NCBI RefSeq assembly: GCF_003236365.1 | Contig: NZ_POTZ01000005.1 | Location: 1 to 47,505 of the forward strand | Length of the DNA stretch: 47,505 nt | DNA from: Streptomyces sp. NTH33 | GTDB lineage: Bacteria > Actinomycetota > Actinomycetes > Streptomycetales > Streptomycetaceae | Reading direction: 5' to 3' | Shown: piece by piece, positions 16,254 through 25,260 of the stretch | Position numbering within the stretch: position 1 is the stretch's first letter | Layout of the letters: every line of letters begins with the position of its first letter | The notes under the pieces: model-generated | Databases searched by the model: none | What the model was told of the DNA's origin: nothing | What the model saw: only the letters and a program-made list of their open reading frames with translations | Translations under genes and position numbers: made by a program

Positions 16254-18073
16254 CTGCCGCCCTCCGTGCCGGGCCGGTCCTCGCGGTGCCGGCCGCCCGG
16301 CAGGAACTCCTGGACCTTGGCCTTGAGGCCCTGGCGGACCATGGCGGCGCGGTCGCTGTCGCCCTTGAGGACGGCGGTCGCGGCGGCCTCGATCTGGTCG
16401 AGGGTGGCGTGCGGCGGGATGGGCGGCACGGCCGGGTCGGTGACGAAGTCGAGCACACAGGGCTTGTCGGAGCCGAGCGCGGCCTCCCAGGCGCCCCGCA
16501 CGTCGCCGGGCTTCTCGATCCGCATGCCGTTCAGGCCGATCAGGCGGGCGAAGTCGGCGTAGGCGACGTCCGGGATGGACTGGGAGGGCAGGAACTGCGG
16601 GGCGCCGGCCATGGCGCGCATCTCCCAGGTGACCTGGTTGAGGTCCCGGTTGTTCAGGACGGCCACGATCAGGCGCGGGTCGCTCCACTCCTGCCAGTAC
16701 TTGGCGATGGTGATGAGCTCGGCCATGCCGTTCATCTGCATCGCCCCGTCGCCGACCAGGGCGATCGCCGGGCGATCGCCGTGCGCGAACTTGGCGCCGA
16801 TGACATAGGGCACGCCGGGCCCCATGGTGGCCAGCGTGCCGGACAGGGAGCCGCGCATGGCGCCGCGCAGCTTCAGGTGGCGGGCGTACCAGTTGGCGGC
16901 GGAGCCGGAGTCGGAGGCGAGGACGACGTTGTCGGGCAGCAGGTCGTTGAGGGCGTGCGCGACGTACTCGGGGTTGATCGGGTCGGCGTCGACGGCGGCG
17001 CGCCGCTGCATGACCTCCCACCAGCGGGCGGTGTCCTGCTCGACCTTCTCGCGCCAGCTCCTGTCCTTGTCCCCCTTGAGCAGCGGCAGCAGCCGGATCA
17101 GCGTCTCGCGGGCGTCGCCGACGAGGTTCACCTCGAAGGGGTAGCGCATGCCGATCATGTGCGGGTCGATGTCGATCTGCACGGCCCTCGCCTGCCCGAA
17201 CTCGGGCAGGAACTGCGTGTACGGGAAGGACGAGCCGATCACGAGGAGGGTGTCGCAGCCCATCATCAGCTCGTACGACGGCCGGGTGCCCAGCAGGCCG
17301 ATCGCGCCGGTGACGTACGGCAGGTCGTCGTCCAGGGCGTCCTTGCCCAGCAGGGCCTTGGCGACACCGGCGCCGAGCCGGTCGGCGACCGCCATGACCT
17401 CCTGCCGGGCCCCTCGGGCGCCCTGCCCGACGAGGATGGCGACCTTCTCCCCGGCGTTGAGCACCTCGGCGGCGCGGGTGAGGTCGTCGTCGGTGGGCAC
17501 CGGCGCGTAGTGCGGCATGCCGAGGCTGGAGGGCACCATCTTGAAGGCGTGCTCGGGCGGCGAGTAGTCGAGTTCCTGCACGTCGGCGGGGATGATGACG
17601 GCCGTCACCGAGCGGCGGGCCATGGCGGTGCGCATCGCCCGGTCGAGCACGTTGGGCAGCTGTTCGGGGACGGTGACCATCTCGACGAAGTCGGAGGCGA
17701 CGTCCTTGTAGAGGCTGACCAGGTCGACCTCCTGCTGGTAGGAGCCGCCCATGGCGCTGCGGTTGGTCTGCCCCACGATCGCGACGACCGGTACGTGGTC
17801 GAGTTTGGCGTCGTACAGGCCGTTGAGGAGGTGGATGGCGCCGGGGCCGGAGGTGGCGGCGCAGACGCCGACCCTGCCGGAGAACTTGGCGTAGCCGACG
17901 GCCTCGAAGGCGGCCATCTCCTCGTGGCGGGCCTGGATGAACCGGGGGTTGTCGTCGGCGCGGCCCCAGGCCGCGAGCAGCCCGTTGATGCCGTCGCCGG
18001 GGTAGGCGAAGACGTACTCCACCCCCCAGTCGCGCAGGCGCTCGAGGACGTGGTCGGAGACCTTCATCGACAT
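16250..18073 (-). CDS. Thiamine-pyrophosphate enzyme, pyruvate oxidase-like
   Basis: 607-residue member of the acetolactate synthase/pyruvate oxidase family. The N-terminal Pyr domain has the catalytic Glu in IQARHEEMAAFEAVGYAK near residue 50, a central domain has the Rossmann-like ILVGQGARGA, and the C-terminal PP domain has GDGAMQMNGMAELIT at about 436-450, the Mg/TPP motif. It probably decarboxylates pyruvate and passes electrons to quinone or oxygen, as PoxB does. It lies 43 bases downstream of the lactate-dehydrogenase-like gene, so lactate to pyruvate to acetate is a reasonable reading. ATG 18073 has GGAAAGG upstream; ATG 18067 is possible. Confidence 0.9.
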   Translation of the reverse strand: MSMKVSDHVLERLRDWGVEYVFAYPGDGINGLLAAWGRADDNPRFIQARHEEMAAFEAVGYAKFSGRVGVCAATSGPGAIHLLNGLYDAKLDHVPVVAIVGQTNRSAMGGSYQQEVDLVSLYKDVASDFVEMVTVPEQLPNVLDRAMRTAMARRSVTAVIIPADVQELDYSPPEHAFKMVPSSLGMPHYAPVPTDDDLTRAAEVLNAGEKVAILVGQGARGARQEVMAVADRLGAGVAKALLGKDALDDDLPYVTGAIGLLGTRPSYELMMGCDTLLVIGSSFPYTQFLPEFGQARAVQIDIDPHMIGMRYPFEVNLVGDARETLIRLLPLLKGDKDRSWREKVEQDTARWWEVMQRRAAVDADPINPEYVAHALNDLLPDNVVLASDSGSAANWYARHLKLRGAMRGSLSGTLATMGPGVPYVIGAKFAHGDRPAIALVGDGAMQMNGMAELITIAKYWQEWSDPRLIVAVLNNRDLNQVTWEMRAMAGAPQFLPSQSIPDVAYADFARLIGLNGMRIEKPGDVRGAWEAALGSDKPCVLDFVTDPAVPPIPPHATLDQIEAAATAVLKGDSDRAAMVRQGLKAKVQEFLPGGRHREDRPGTEGGR

Positions 18074-18116
18074 GTTCGAAGACCTTTCCGGGGTGGTTGC
18101 TTTCGTGGGGGCGTGG

Positions 18117-21100
18117 TCACGGACGGCGCAGGTGGCGCAGGGCCGTCCGGCCGGCCGCGGCCGCTGCCGCCGCTATGAGGGCCGCGGCGCCGGCGGTGGC
18201 CGCCCACCGGGCCGCGCGGGAGGGGTGGGACGGCCGCTCGGCCAGACGTTCGGGCCGGCGGCTGGGCAGGTTCCCCTCGAGGCCGAGGGCGAGCGCCTCG
18301 GCCAGGTGCAGGGCCCGGCGGCCGGTGCCGCCCTGTTCGATCTGGGTGCGGCAGCTGAAGCCGTCGGCGAGGACCAGGCTGTCGGGGGCGGCCTCGCGGA
18401 CGGCGGGCAGGACGCCCTGTTCCGCGACGGCCATGGAGACCTCGTGGTGACCGCGTTCGAAACCGAAGTTGCCGGCCAGGCCGCAGCAGCCCTCGTCCAG
18501 GACGTCGGCGTCCAGGTGGGCGCGGCGCATCAGTTCCCGGTCGGCGTCGAACTTCATGATGGCGTGCTGGTGGCAGTGGGTCTGCACGGTCGCCTGCCGG
18601 GTGATCCTCGGCGGCTCCCAGCCCTCGGGAGCGTGGTGCACCAGCTGTTCGGCGAGGGTGCGCACCTGCCCGGCCAGGCGCTTGACGTCCTGGTCGGCGG
18701 GCATCAGCTCGGGCGCGTCGGCCCGGAACACCGCGGTGCACGAGGGTTCGAGGCCGATGATGGGGGTGCCGGCCTCCAGGTAGGGCCGCAGCACGTCCAG
18801 GGTGCGCCGCAGCACCTTCTCGGCGACGGTCAGCTGGCCGGTGGAGATCCAGGTCAGGCCGCAGCACACGGGCCGGGTGGGTACGGCCACGCGGAACCCC
18901 GCGTCCCGCAGGACCCGTACGGCCGAGATCGCAACGGACGGGTGGAAGTAGGTGCTGAAGGTGTCGGGCCACAGCACGACGGTCCGCGGGTCGGCCGGGT
19001 CGGGTTCCGCCGTGTCCTGCACCTGCCACCACTGCAGGAAGGACCGCTGGGCGAAGACCGGGGCCTGCCGTTCCCCGGCCACGCCGGCCAGCGCCTTGCC
19101 CGCGCGGGCCAGCAGTGGCGCCTGGAGCACCGTGTTGACCAGCGACGGGGCGACCCGGGAGAGCCGGGCCCACACCGGCAGCCAGCCCATGGAGTAGTGG
19201 GCGGCCGGGCGCAGCCGTCCCTCGTAGTGGTGGGAGAGGAACTCCGCCTTGTAGGTGGCCATGTCCACGTTGACCGGGCAGTCCGACTTGCAGCCCTTGC
19301 AGGCCAGGCACAGGTCGAGCGCGTCACGGACCTCGGTGGAGCGCCAGCCGTCGGTGATCGTGGAGTCCGCGTGCCCGCCGAGCATCTCGAACAGCAGCCG
19401 GGCGCGGCCCCGGGTGGAGTGCTCCTCCTCCAGGGTGGCCCGGTACGACGGGCACATCACGCCGCCCTGGTGGGTGCGGCAGTTGCCGATGCCGACGCAG
19501 CGCATCACCGCGCGGGTGAAGGAGTGGTCGTCCTCCGGGTAGCCGAAGTGCGTACCGGGCGTGGCCGGGCGCCAGGCGGGGCCGAGGCGGAGCTGTCCGT
19601 CGACCGGGTTCGGGTCGACGACCTTGCCCGGGTTCATCCGGTTGTCCGGGTCGAACAGCGCCTTCAGCTCGCCGAAGGCGGTCACCAGGCGTGCGCCGAA
19701 CATCCGGGTCAGCAGCTCGCCCCGGGCCTGGCCGTCGCCGTGTTCGCCGGACAGGGAGCCGCCGTAGGAGGCCACGAGGTCGGCGGCGCGCTCGACGAAG
19801 CGGCGGAAGACGGCGACGCCCTCGGCGGTCCTCAGCCCGAACGGGATCCGGGTGTGCACGCAGCCCTGCCCGAAGTGCCCGTACACGGACGGGTGGTCGT
19901 AGTCGAACTCCTCGAACAGCTTCTTCAGGTCGCGCAGGTAGTCGCCGAGCCGGTCCGGCGGCACGGCGGAGTCCTCCCAGCCCTCCCAAGTCTCCCGGTC
20001 GTCCGGCGGGCGCGCGGTGACGCCGAGTCCGGCCTCGCGGGCCTTGAGCATCTTCTGCTCGCGCTCGGGGTTGTCGGAGAAGGCCACGTCCGGGTCCTTC
20101 TCGCTGCGGCCGATGGCGCGCAGCAGGGCGTTCGCCTGCTCGTCGACGTCCTCCTGGCTGTCGCCGCTGTACTGCACCAGGAGCCAGCTGTCGCCCTCGG
20201 GCAGGACGTTGAGGGAGTCCAGGTAGGCACCCTCCTCGCGCATCAGCTGCGCCATCCGCCCGTCCAGCGCCTCCAGCTGGCTGGGCGAGCAGTGCTCGAG
20301 GAGATGGGTGACGTCGTCGCCGGCCCGGCAGATGTCCTCGTAGCCGAGCACCAGGATGGACTGGTACGGCGGCACGGGCACCAGGTCCAGCTCGGCGCGC
20401 AGTACGGTCACCAGGGTGCCCTCGCTGCCGACCAGGGCCCGGGCGACGTCGAAGCCGTTCTCGGGCAGCAGCGAGTCGAGGTTGTAGCCGGAGACCCGGC
20501 GGGGGATCTTGGGAAAGCCGCGCCGGATGTCGGCCAGGTACTCGGTGACGATGCGGTCCAGGCCGGCGTAGATCTCGGCCTTGCGGCCGCCCTCGGCGGC
20601 GATCCGCGCCCGTTCGGCCTCGGACGTCGGGCCCACCCACATGCGCAGCCCGTCGTAGGTGAGGACTTCCAGCCGGCGTACGTTGTCGACGGTCTTGCCG
20701 TACGCCTGCGCGGACGCGCCGCACGAGTTGTTGCCGATCATGCCGCCCAGCGCGCAGTGGCTGTGGGTGGAGGGCTTCGGCCCGAACTGGAGCCTGTGGT
20801 CGGACAGCCGCTGGTTGAGCCGGTCGAGGACGATGCCCGGTTCGACCACGCAGGTGCGCGCGTCGGGGTCGACGGATATCAGGGCGTGGCAGTACTTGGT
20901 CCAGTCGATCACCACGGCGGTGTTCGTGGACTGTCCGGCCAGGCTGGTGCCGCCGCCGCGGGACAGCACCGGCGCGCCGAACCGGGCGCACACCCGTACG
21001 GCATCCGCCCCGGCCTCCACCGTGCGCGGGACGACGACGCCGATCGGGACCTGCCGGTAGTTGGAGCCGTCCGTGACGTACGCGCCCCGGCTCCCGGCGT

Positions 21101-21194
21101 CGAACCGGACCTCGCCGTCCACGGTCTCGCGCAGCGCCGCCTCCAGGCCGGCCACGTCCACCGCGGAGGCGTCGAGGGGGGATGTGCGACTCAT
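18117..21194 (-). CDS. FAD/Fe-S oxidoreductase, D-lactate dehydrogenase-like
   Basis: 1025-residue GlcD-GlcF fusion. FAD-binding domain type 4 is at the N-terminus (SRGGGTSLAGQSTN near residue 80, GNNSCGASAQAYGK near 150), followed by an FAD-oxidase C domain. Ferredoxin motifs CVGIGNCRTH near 563 and CLACKGCKSDCPVN near 627 come next, then two CCG modules (CCGLTWIST near 775, EGCCGLAGNFGFE near 900). A C-terminal hydrophobic helix at about 998-1020, followed by arginines, probably anchors it to the membrane. Oxidation of D-lactate or a related 2-hydroxyacid to the respiratory chain is the likely role. It is the first gene of a minus-strand operon; the 17-bp palindrome at 21282-21298 is a candidate operator. 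Confidence 0.92.
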   Translation of the reverse strand: MSRTSPLDASAVDVAGLEAALRETVDGEVRFDAGSRGAYVTDGSNYRQVPIGVVVPRTVEAGADAVRVCARFGAPVLSRGGGTSLAGQSTNTAVVIDWTKYCHALISVDPDARTCVVEPGIVLDRLNQRLSDHRLQFGPKPSTHSHCALGGMIGNNSCGASAQAYGKTVDNVRRLEVLTYDGLRMWVGPTSEAERARIAAEGGRKAEIYAGLDRIVTEYLADIRRGFPKIPRRVSGYNLDSLLPENGFDVARALVGSEGTLVTVLRAELDLVPVPPYQSILVLGYEDICRAGDDVTHLLEHCSPSQLEALDGRMAQLMREEGAYLDSLNVLPEGDSWLLVQYSGDSQEDVDEQANALLRAIGRSEKDPDVAFSDNPEREQKMLKAREAGLGVTARPPDDRETWEGWEDSAVPPDRLGDYLRDLKKLFEEFDYDHPSVYGHFGQGCVHTRIPFGLRTAEGVAVFRRFVERAADLVASYGGSLSGEHGDGQARGELLTRMFGARLVTAFGELKALFDPDNRMNPGKVVDPNPVDGQLRLGPAWRPATPGTHFGYPEDDHSFTRAVMRCVGIGNCRTHQGGVMCPSYRATLEEEHSTRGRARLLFEMLGGHADSTITDGWRSTEVRDALDLCLACKGCKSDCPVNVDMATYKAEFLSHHYEGRLRPAAHYSMGWLPVWARLSRVAPSLVNTVLQAPLLARAGKALAGVAGERQAPVFAQRSFLQWWQVQDTAEPDPADPRTVVLWPDTFSTYFHPSVAISAVRVLRDAGFRVAVPTRPVCCGLTWISTGQLTVAEKVLRRTLDVLRPYLEAGTPIIGLEPSCTAVFRADAPELMPADQDVKRLAGQVRTLAEQLVHHAPEGWEPPRITRQATVQTHCHQHAIMKFDADRELMRRAHLDADVLDEGCCGLAGNFGFERGHHEVSMAVAEQGVLPAVREAAPDSLVLADGFSCRTQIEQGGTGRRALHLAEALALGLEGNLPSRRPERLAERPSHPSRAARWAATAGAAALIAAAAAAAGRTALRHLRRP

Positions 21195-21281
21195 CAGGGG
21201 CTACCGCCTTCCTGAACCGTGCGGGACGTCCTGTGCCTGCGGACGGCGGTCCGGCCACCGTCGCCCACCCCGGGTACCCGT

Positions 21282-21298
21282 CCTTGCAGTGTGCAAGG
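21282..21298. promoter_or_regulatory. 17-bp palindrome upstream of the D-lactate dehydrogenase operon
   Basis: CCTTGCA (21282-21288) and TGCAAGG (21292-21298) form a perfect inverted repeat around GTG, 88-104 bp upstream of the first gene. The size and symmetry suit a GntR, LacI or TetR operator. No intact regulator gene lies in the vicinity, so the protein that reads it is unknown. Confidence 0.5.
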
Positions 21299-21418
21299 GC
21301 GGCTTTTCGGGCGCTCGCCGGACGGCGCCGAAAGGGGCGGTGCGGCGCGGGTGCCACGGCGGTGACCACCGGGCCCGTGGGGGCGTGATCGGGGTCACAC
21401 GGCCGTACCGGTGCGTCG

Positions 21419-21742
21419 TCACGGCGAGCAGCAGGGTGCCGCTCCGGAAGGCTTGCCCCGCCCCTCGGGCCGAAACCCGGGCGCTTCGGCCTTCCGCTTC
21501 GGTGCCCGCGCCGGACCAGGGTCCGGTCTCACCGGCGCTCCACAGGCTGTCACCGTCAGTCCGGCGGCCTGTTCGATGGTGATGGCGGCGTGGTGGTCCC
21601 GGTCGTGGACCGAGCCGGTCGCTTCCCGCCCGCGCAGGGGTTCGGGCAGGTCGGGCTGCCACGAGGGCAGCGGACGACCGGCGGGCGGCTCGCCGAGCCG
21701 CCCGGCCGACAGCTCGGTCGCCGCGTCCGCGATCATACGCAT
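21419..21742 (-). CDS. Hypothetical protein with a DosR-like box upstream
   Basis: 107-residue open frame. For its first ~75 codons the third positions are almost all G or C (MRMIADAATELSAGRL through HHAAITIEQAAGLTVTACGA), then it drifts into a basic, proline-rich tail that may be non-coding read-through. A purine-rich AAGGGGGGG precedes the ATG, and a DosR-like site lies 31-45 bp upstream. I do not recognise the family. It may be a small dormancy gene, or the intact 5' end of a gene whose 3' part was lost, as happened elsewhere in the window. No cysteine motif or membrane segment is present. Confidence 0.4.
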   Translation of the reverse strand: MRMIADAATELSAGRLGEPPAGRPLPSWQPDLPEPLRGREATGSVHDRDHHAAITIEQAAGLTVTACGAPVRPDPGPARAPKRKAEAPGFRPEGRGKPSGAAPCCSP

Positions 21743-21772
21743 CCCCCCCTTTTCACCCCATAGGGGATGAGT

Positions 21773-21787
21773 CGCCCCAAGTCCCCG
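21773..21787. promoter_or_regulatory. DosR-like site 1 (GCCCCAAGTCCCCG)
   Basis: The 14-mer GCCCCAAGTCCCCG at 21774-21787 occurs again, identically, at 40112-40125 upstream of ppk2. Its AAGTCCC half matches one half of the mycobacterial DosR consensus (TTSGGGACTWWAGTCCCSAA). It sits 31 bp upstream of the minus-strand hypothetical gene and within a larger imperfect palindrome bounded by GTCGCC and GGCGAC. Confidence 0.45.
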
Positions 21788-22515
21788 CGGGGTGGCGACC
21801 CATGACTACTCAACAGGACGGGAAGCGCGAGAGCCGGAGTCCGGGGCCGCGACAGGGCCCGGGTCCGATGCGCCCGAGGGCACCGGCGCCATCCGGCCGG
21901 GTGACGACTCCCCGCCATCTCCCCACTGTCGACCTGCCGTTACGAGCGCACCGGCGCCACACGGGGGATGCGCCACCGCGTCACGACCGCGTTCACGCTC
22001 CGCTCCGACCTCGGCTCCACCGTCGGCGGGCCGGCGGCCTGCGATCCGCTCAGGGCACGTCCCGAAAGCGCGACTTCCACCTCCTGAAGCCCACGACGCG
22101 CCGACCTCCGGAGCGGTGAAGCCGGCCGAGACCCGCCCACCCGGGGACGAGGAGCCGCCTTCGCCCGCTGGCGCAAAAACGCTGGACTTCAAGGGCGAAT
22201 CGGTCAAATCGGATCGCACTGCCCTGGCCCGCACACCTCGATCGCCGTGAACGATGCCTCGGACACCCACCGTTGGGCCCTGACCGAGAACAACTGGCGG
22301 ATTCACACCCAAATCCCCTCCCCCGGCACCCTCTTGAGCGGCCGACCGGTTACCCTCACGGCGGCGAAGTCCACGGAGAGCCGCCCCTGGCGGCAAAGAT
22401 CTCCCGGACGGAAACCTGTCCGTAACCACAAAGTTCCTGACAACTACGCGCGTTGACCTTAGGCTGCGGGACACCAACCCGCCCGTTCTTGATCCGGTCA
22501 CCTCAGAGAGGCACC
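21788..22515. other. Gene-less stretch before the 5'-nucleotidase
   Basis: About 730 bases with several overlapping open frames in different registers, none with third-position GC bias, a ribosome binding site or a recognisable product. The last ~330 bases are less GC-rich and should hold the 5'-nucleotidase promoter; TTGACC at 22455-22460 is a -35 candidate without a convincing -10. I see no terminator, repeat or RNA gene. It may be eroded DNA at the left edge of the dormancy island. Confidence 0.5.
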
Positions 22516-24309
22516 ATGTCGCCGACCCACTCCCGCCGCCGGGCTCCGCGAAGAGTCGTCATCGCGGCGCTCACCACGGCCGCCGCGCTGGCCACCGCCG
22601 GTGCGCTCGTCGCGGCCGACCCCGCGCAGGCCGACCCCTCCGCGAAGCAGTCCCCCACCAAGGACCTCCAGCTCCTCGCCATCAACGACTTCCACGGCAA
22701 CCTGGAGCCGCCCGCCGGCTCCTCCGGCCGGGTCACCGAGCTGCAGCCCGACGGCACCACGGCGAACATCGACGCCGGCGGCGTGGAGTACCTGGCGAAC
22801 AGCCTGCGCACGGCGCGCAAGGGCCACGACCGCTCGCTGACCGTGGCCGCCGGCGACCTGGTCGGTGCCAGCCCGCTGCTGTCCGGCCTCTTCCACGACG
22901 AGCCGACCGTCGAGGCGATGAACAAGCTCGGCCTGGACGTCACCGGCGTCGGCAACCACGAGTTCGACGAGGGCAAGGACGAACTGCTGCGCCTGCAGAA
23001 CGGCGGCTGCCACCCCGTCGACGGCTGCTACACCAAGGGGCGCAAGTTCAAGGGCGCCGACTACCCGATCCTGTCGGCCAACGTGACCAACGAGAAGACC
23101 GGCAAGCCGCTCCTCAAGCCGTACACCGTCCAGAACGTCAAGGGCGCGAAGGTCGGGTTCATCGGCGTCACCCTCAAGGGCACCCCGGACGTCGTCACGG
23201 CCGAGGGCGTCAAGGGACTGAAGTTCCTCGACGAGGCCGAGACGATCAACAAGTACACCAAGGAGCTCCAGAAGCAGGGCGTCCACGCGATCGTGGCGCT
23301 CGTCCACGAGGGCGGTTTCCCGGCCTCCTCGGCGTACAACCACGACTGCGACGCGGGCGGCAGCACCGGGCTGAGCGGTCCGATCGTGGACATCGCCAAG
23401 AAGGTCTCGCCGGAGGTCGACGCCCTCGTCACCGGCCACACCCACAACGCGTACGTCTGCACCATCCCGGACCCGGCGGGCCACCCCCGCCTGGTGACCA
23501 GCGCCGCCTCCTTCGGCCGGCTCTACACCGAGCTGAACATGCAGTACGACCCGCGCACCGACGACATCGTCCGCGCCACGGTCAAGGGCTCCAACCGCGT
23601 CGTCGACCGGACCCAGGCCAAGGCGGCCGACATGACGAAGCTGCTCGACGAGTGGCAGACGCTGGCCGCCCCGGTCGCCGACAAGCCCATCGGGTACATC
23701 ACCAAGGACATCACCCGCAACGGCGCCGTCGAGTCGCCGCTGGGCGACCTGATCGCGGACGCGCAGCTGGCGCACGCCAAGTCCCTGGACAGCAGCGCCG
23801 TCCTGGCGCTGATGAACCCGGGCGGCATCCGCACCGACCTGGTCCACGCCGCCTCGGGCAACGAGGGCGACGGCGTGGTGACCTACGGTGAGGGCTTCGC
23901 GGTGCAGCCCTTCGCCAACACGGTCAACCTCAAGGACCTGACCGGCGCCCAGCTGGTCACCGTACTGAAGCAGCAGGTCAGCGGCAGCAACACCGCCGCC
24001 CCCAAGTACCTGCAGATCTCCGACGGCCTCACCTACACCCTGGACCTGACCAAGACGGGCGCCGACCGCGTCGTCACGGACTCCATCAGGCTGAACGGCA
24101 AGCCGATCGCCCCCTCCGCCACCTACCGCGTCGCCATGAACTCATTCCTGGCCGGCGGCGGTGACGGCTTCACCGAACTGGCCAACGGCACCAACCAGCT
24201 CGTCGGCAGCGACGACCTGGCCGCCCTGGTCGACTACCTGACGGCGAGCTCCTCGGCCGCCACGCCGTACGCGCCGACGGCAGCCGACCGGATCACCGTC
24301 GTCCGGTAG
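22516..24309 (+). CDS. Secreted bifunctional metallophosphatase/5'-nucleotidase
   Basis: 597-residue UshA-type enzyme. Residues 1-36 are a signal peptide (twin basic stretch, alanine-rich core, likely cut after AQA). The metallophosphatase domain has LLAINDFHGN near 55, GNHEFDEG near 150 and GHTHNAY near 310, all metal ligands. The C-terminal 5'-nucleotidase domain has ESPLGDLIADA near 412, MNPGGIRTDL and NSFLAGGGDGF near 545. It removes phosphate from extracellular nucleotides. AGAGAGG precedes ATG 22516 by 5 bases. A strong hairpin at 24343-24378 ends transcription, so it is monocistronic. A PHO box was looked for upstream and not found convincingly. Confidence 0.95.
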   Translation: MSPTHSRRRAPRRVVIAALTTAAALATAGALVAADPAQADPSAKQSPTKDLQLLAINDFHGNLEPPAGSSGRVTELQPDGTTANIDAGGVEYLANSLRTARKGHDRSLTVAAGDLVGASPLLSGLFHDEPTVEAMNKLGLDVTGVGNHEFDEGKDELLRLQNGGCHPVDGCYTKGRKFKGADYPILSANVTNEKTGKPLLKPYTVQNVKGAKVGFIGVTLKGTPDVVTAEGVKGLKFLDEAETINKYTKELQKQGVHAIVALVHEGGFPASSAYNHDCDAGGSTGLSGPIVDIAKKVSPEVDALVTGHTHNAYVCTIPDPAGHPRLVTSAASFGRLYTELNMQYDPRTDDIVRATVKGSNRVVDRTQAKAADMTKLLDEWQTLAAPVADKPIGYITKDITRNGAVESPLGDLIADAQLAHAKSLDSSAVLALMNPGGIRTDLVHAASGNEGDGVVTYGEGFAVQPFANTVNLKDLTGAQLVTVLKQQVSGSNTAAPKYLQISDGLTYTLDLTKTGADRVVTDSIRLNGKPIAPSATYRVAMNSFLAGGGDGFTELANGTNQLVGSDDLAALVDYLTASSSAATPYAPTAADRITVVR

Positions 24310-24342
24310 ACGACGAGCCGGTGGGCGACGAGCCGACCGATC

Positions 24343-24378
24343 GGGTGAGGGCGGACCCCGCAGGGCCCGCCCTCACCC
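24343..24378 (+). terminator. Hairpin terminator after the 5'-nucleotidase
   Basis: GGGTGAGGGCGG (24343-24354) pairs perfectly with CCGCCCTCACCC (24367-24378), a 12-bp stem with a 12-nt loop, 34 bases past the stop codon and followed by CTTT. Confidence 0.8.
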
Positions 24379-24477
24379 CTTTGCGGCCACAGCGGACAGG
24401 ACACGTGGTACCCGGTCCCCCGCCGGCTCAGGTGCAGCCGTGGGGCCGGCGGGACGAACGACGACGGCCGGGAGGCG

Positions 24478-25260
24478 ATGGCGGTGATCGCCGTCAATCC
24501 GACGGACAGCGCCTCGGTACTGGCTGCCTTCGGGGCGCTGGGCGTCCTGCTGGTGCTCTTCGCGGAGTCGGGACTGCTGGTCGTCGGCTTCTTCCTCCCC
24601 GGCGACACCCTGCTGTTCCCGGCCGGGGTGCTGTGCGCGGGCGGCGGCCGCCAGGACCCGCGGATGGAGCTGTGGCAGGTGCTGATGTGCGCGGCCGTGG
24701 GCGCCGTGGCGGGTGCGCAGGCCGGCTTCCTGATCGGGCGGCACGGCGGCCGCGCCCTGCTGTCCCGCACCTCGAACCGGCGCCTGAAGCAGGGGGCGGT
24801 ACGGGCGGAGAGACTGCCGGCCCGCTACGGATACCGCAAAGCACTCGTGATCGGCCGCTTCGTCCCGATGCTGCGGACCGTGCTGCACCCGGCGGCCGGT
24901 GCACTCGGTGTGCCCACACGGACCTTCACCCTCTGGCAGGTGGTCAGCGGCCTGCTGTGGTCCCAGAGCCTCGTGCCGGCCGGATACACCCTGGGTTCGT
25001 CGCTCTCCCACGTCGACGACTACCTGCTGCCCATGGTCGCCGCCGTCGCCGCGCTCTCCCTGCTCCCCCTGCTGGCCGAGGCCCGTCGCACGCGGCACCG
25101 GCCGCCTCGTGGAAGCCGGCGCGGCGCCTCCAGGGGCGCACACGGTGCTGCGGTGAGCCCTGTACGCGCCTGCGCCCCGGCGGGAAGACTGTGTCGAGCA
25201 GTCCGTCGCCAAGGCTTCAGAAAGGCAGGTCGGTCGCCGTGCTGTTGCGTCTGCCCGTGA
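24478..25260 (+). CDS. DedA family membrane protein
   Basis: 260-residue protein. The DedA (SNARE-associated) signature is present: FAESGLLVVGFFLPGDTLLF near residue 30-50 and the charged GRFVPMLRTVLHPAAG near 125-140, with about five hydrophobic segments. DedA proteins act in membrane potential maintenance and lipid-carrier recycling. GGGAGG lies just before ATG 24478. The last ~50 residues are basic, proline/cysteine-rich and unlike the family; the frame runs 22 bases into the next gene, so the true functional end is probably near residue 200. The neighbours give no hint of its substrate. Confidence 0.87.
   Translation: MAVIAVNPTDSASVLAAFGALGVLLVLFAESGLLVVGFFLPGDTLLFPAGVLCAGGGRQDPRMELWQVLMCAAVGAVAGAQAGFLIGRHGGRALLSRTSNRRLKQGAVRAERLPARYGYRKALVIGRFVPMLRTVLHPAAGALGVPTRTFTLWQVVSGLLWSQSLVPAGYTLGSSLSHVDDYLLPMVAAVAALSLLPLLAEARRTRHRPPRGSRRGASRGAHGAAVSPVRACAPAGRLCRAVRRQGFRKAGRSPCCCVCP

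Noticed and set aside
13376..18178. 1600-codon plus-strand open frame
   Set aside because: It is antisense to the SDR, GH15 and TPP genes, with Gly/Val/Ala-rich low-complexity translation; long antisense frames are a by-product of very high GC3.
18072..21215. 1047-codon plus-strand frame opposite the FAD/Fe-S gene
   Set aside because: Antisense shadow; the minus-strand frame has all catalytic motifs.
21792..22250. 152-codon frame in the gap before the 5'-nucleotidase
   Set aside because: Ser/Pro/Arg-rich, no ribosome binding site, no third-position bias and overlapping similar frames on both strands.
22340..22480. PHO box before the 5'-nucleotidase
   Set aside because: GTTCCTGACAA and GGTTACCCTCACGG were compared with the GTTCACC direct-repeat pattern; neither has two properly spaced units.
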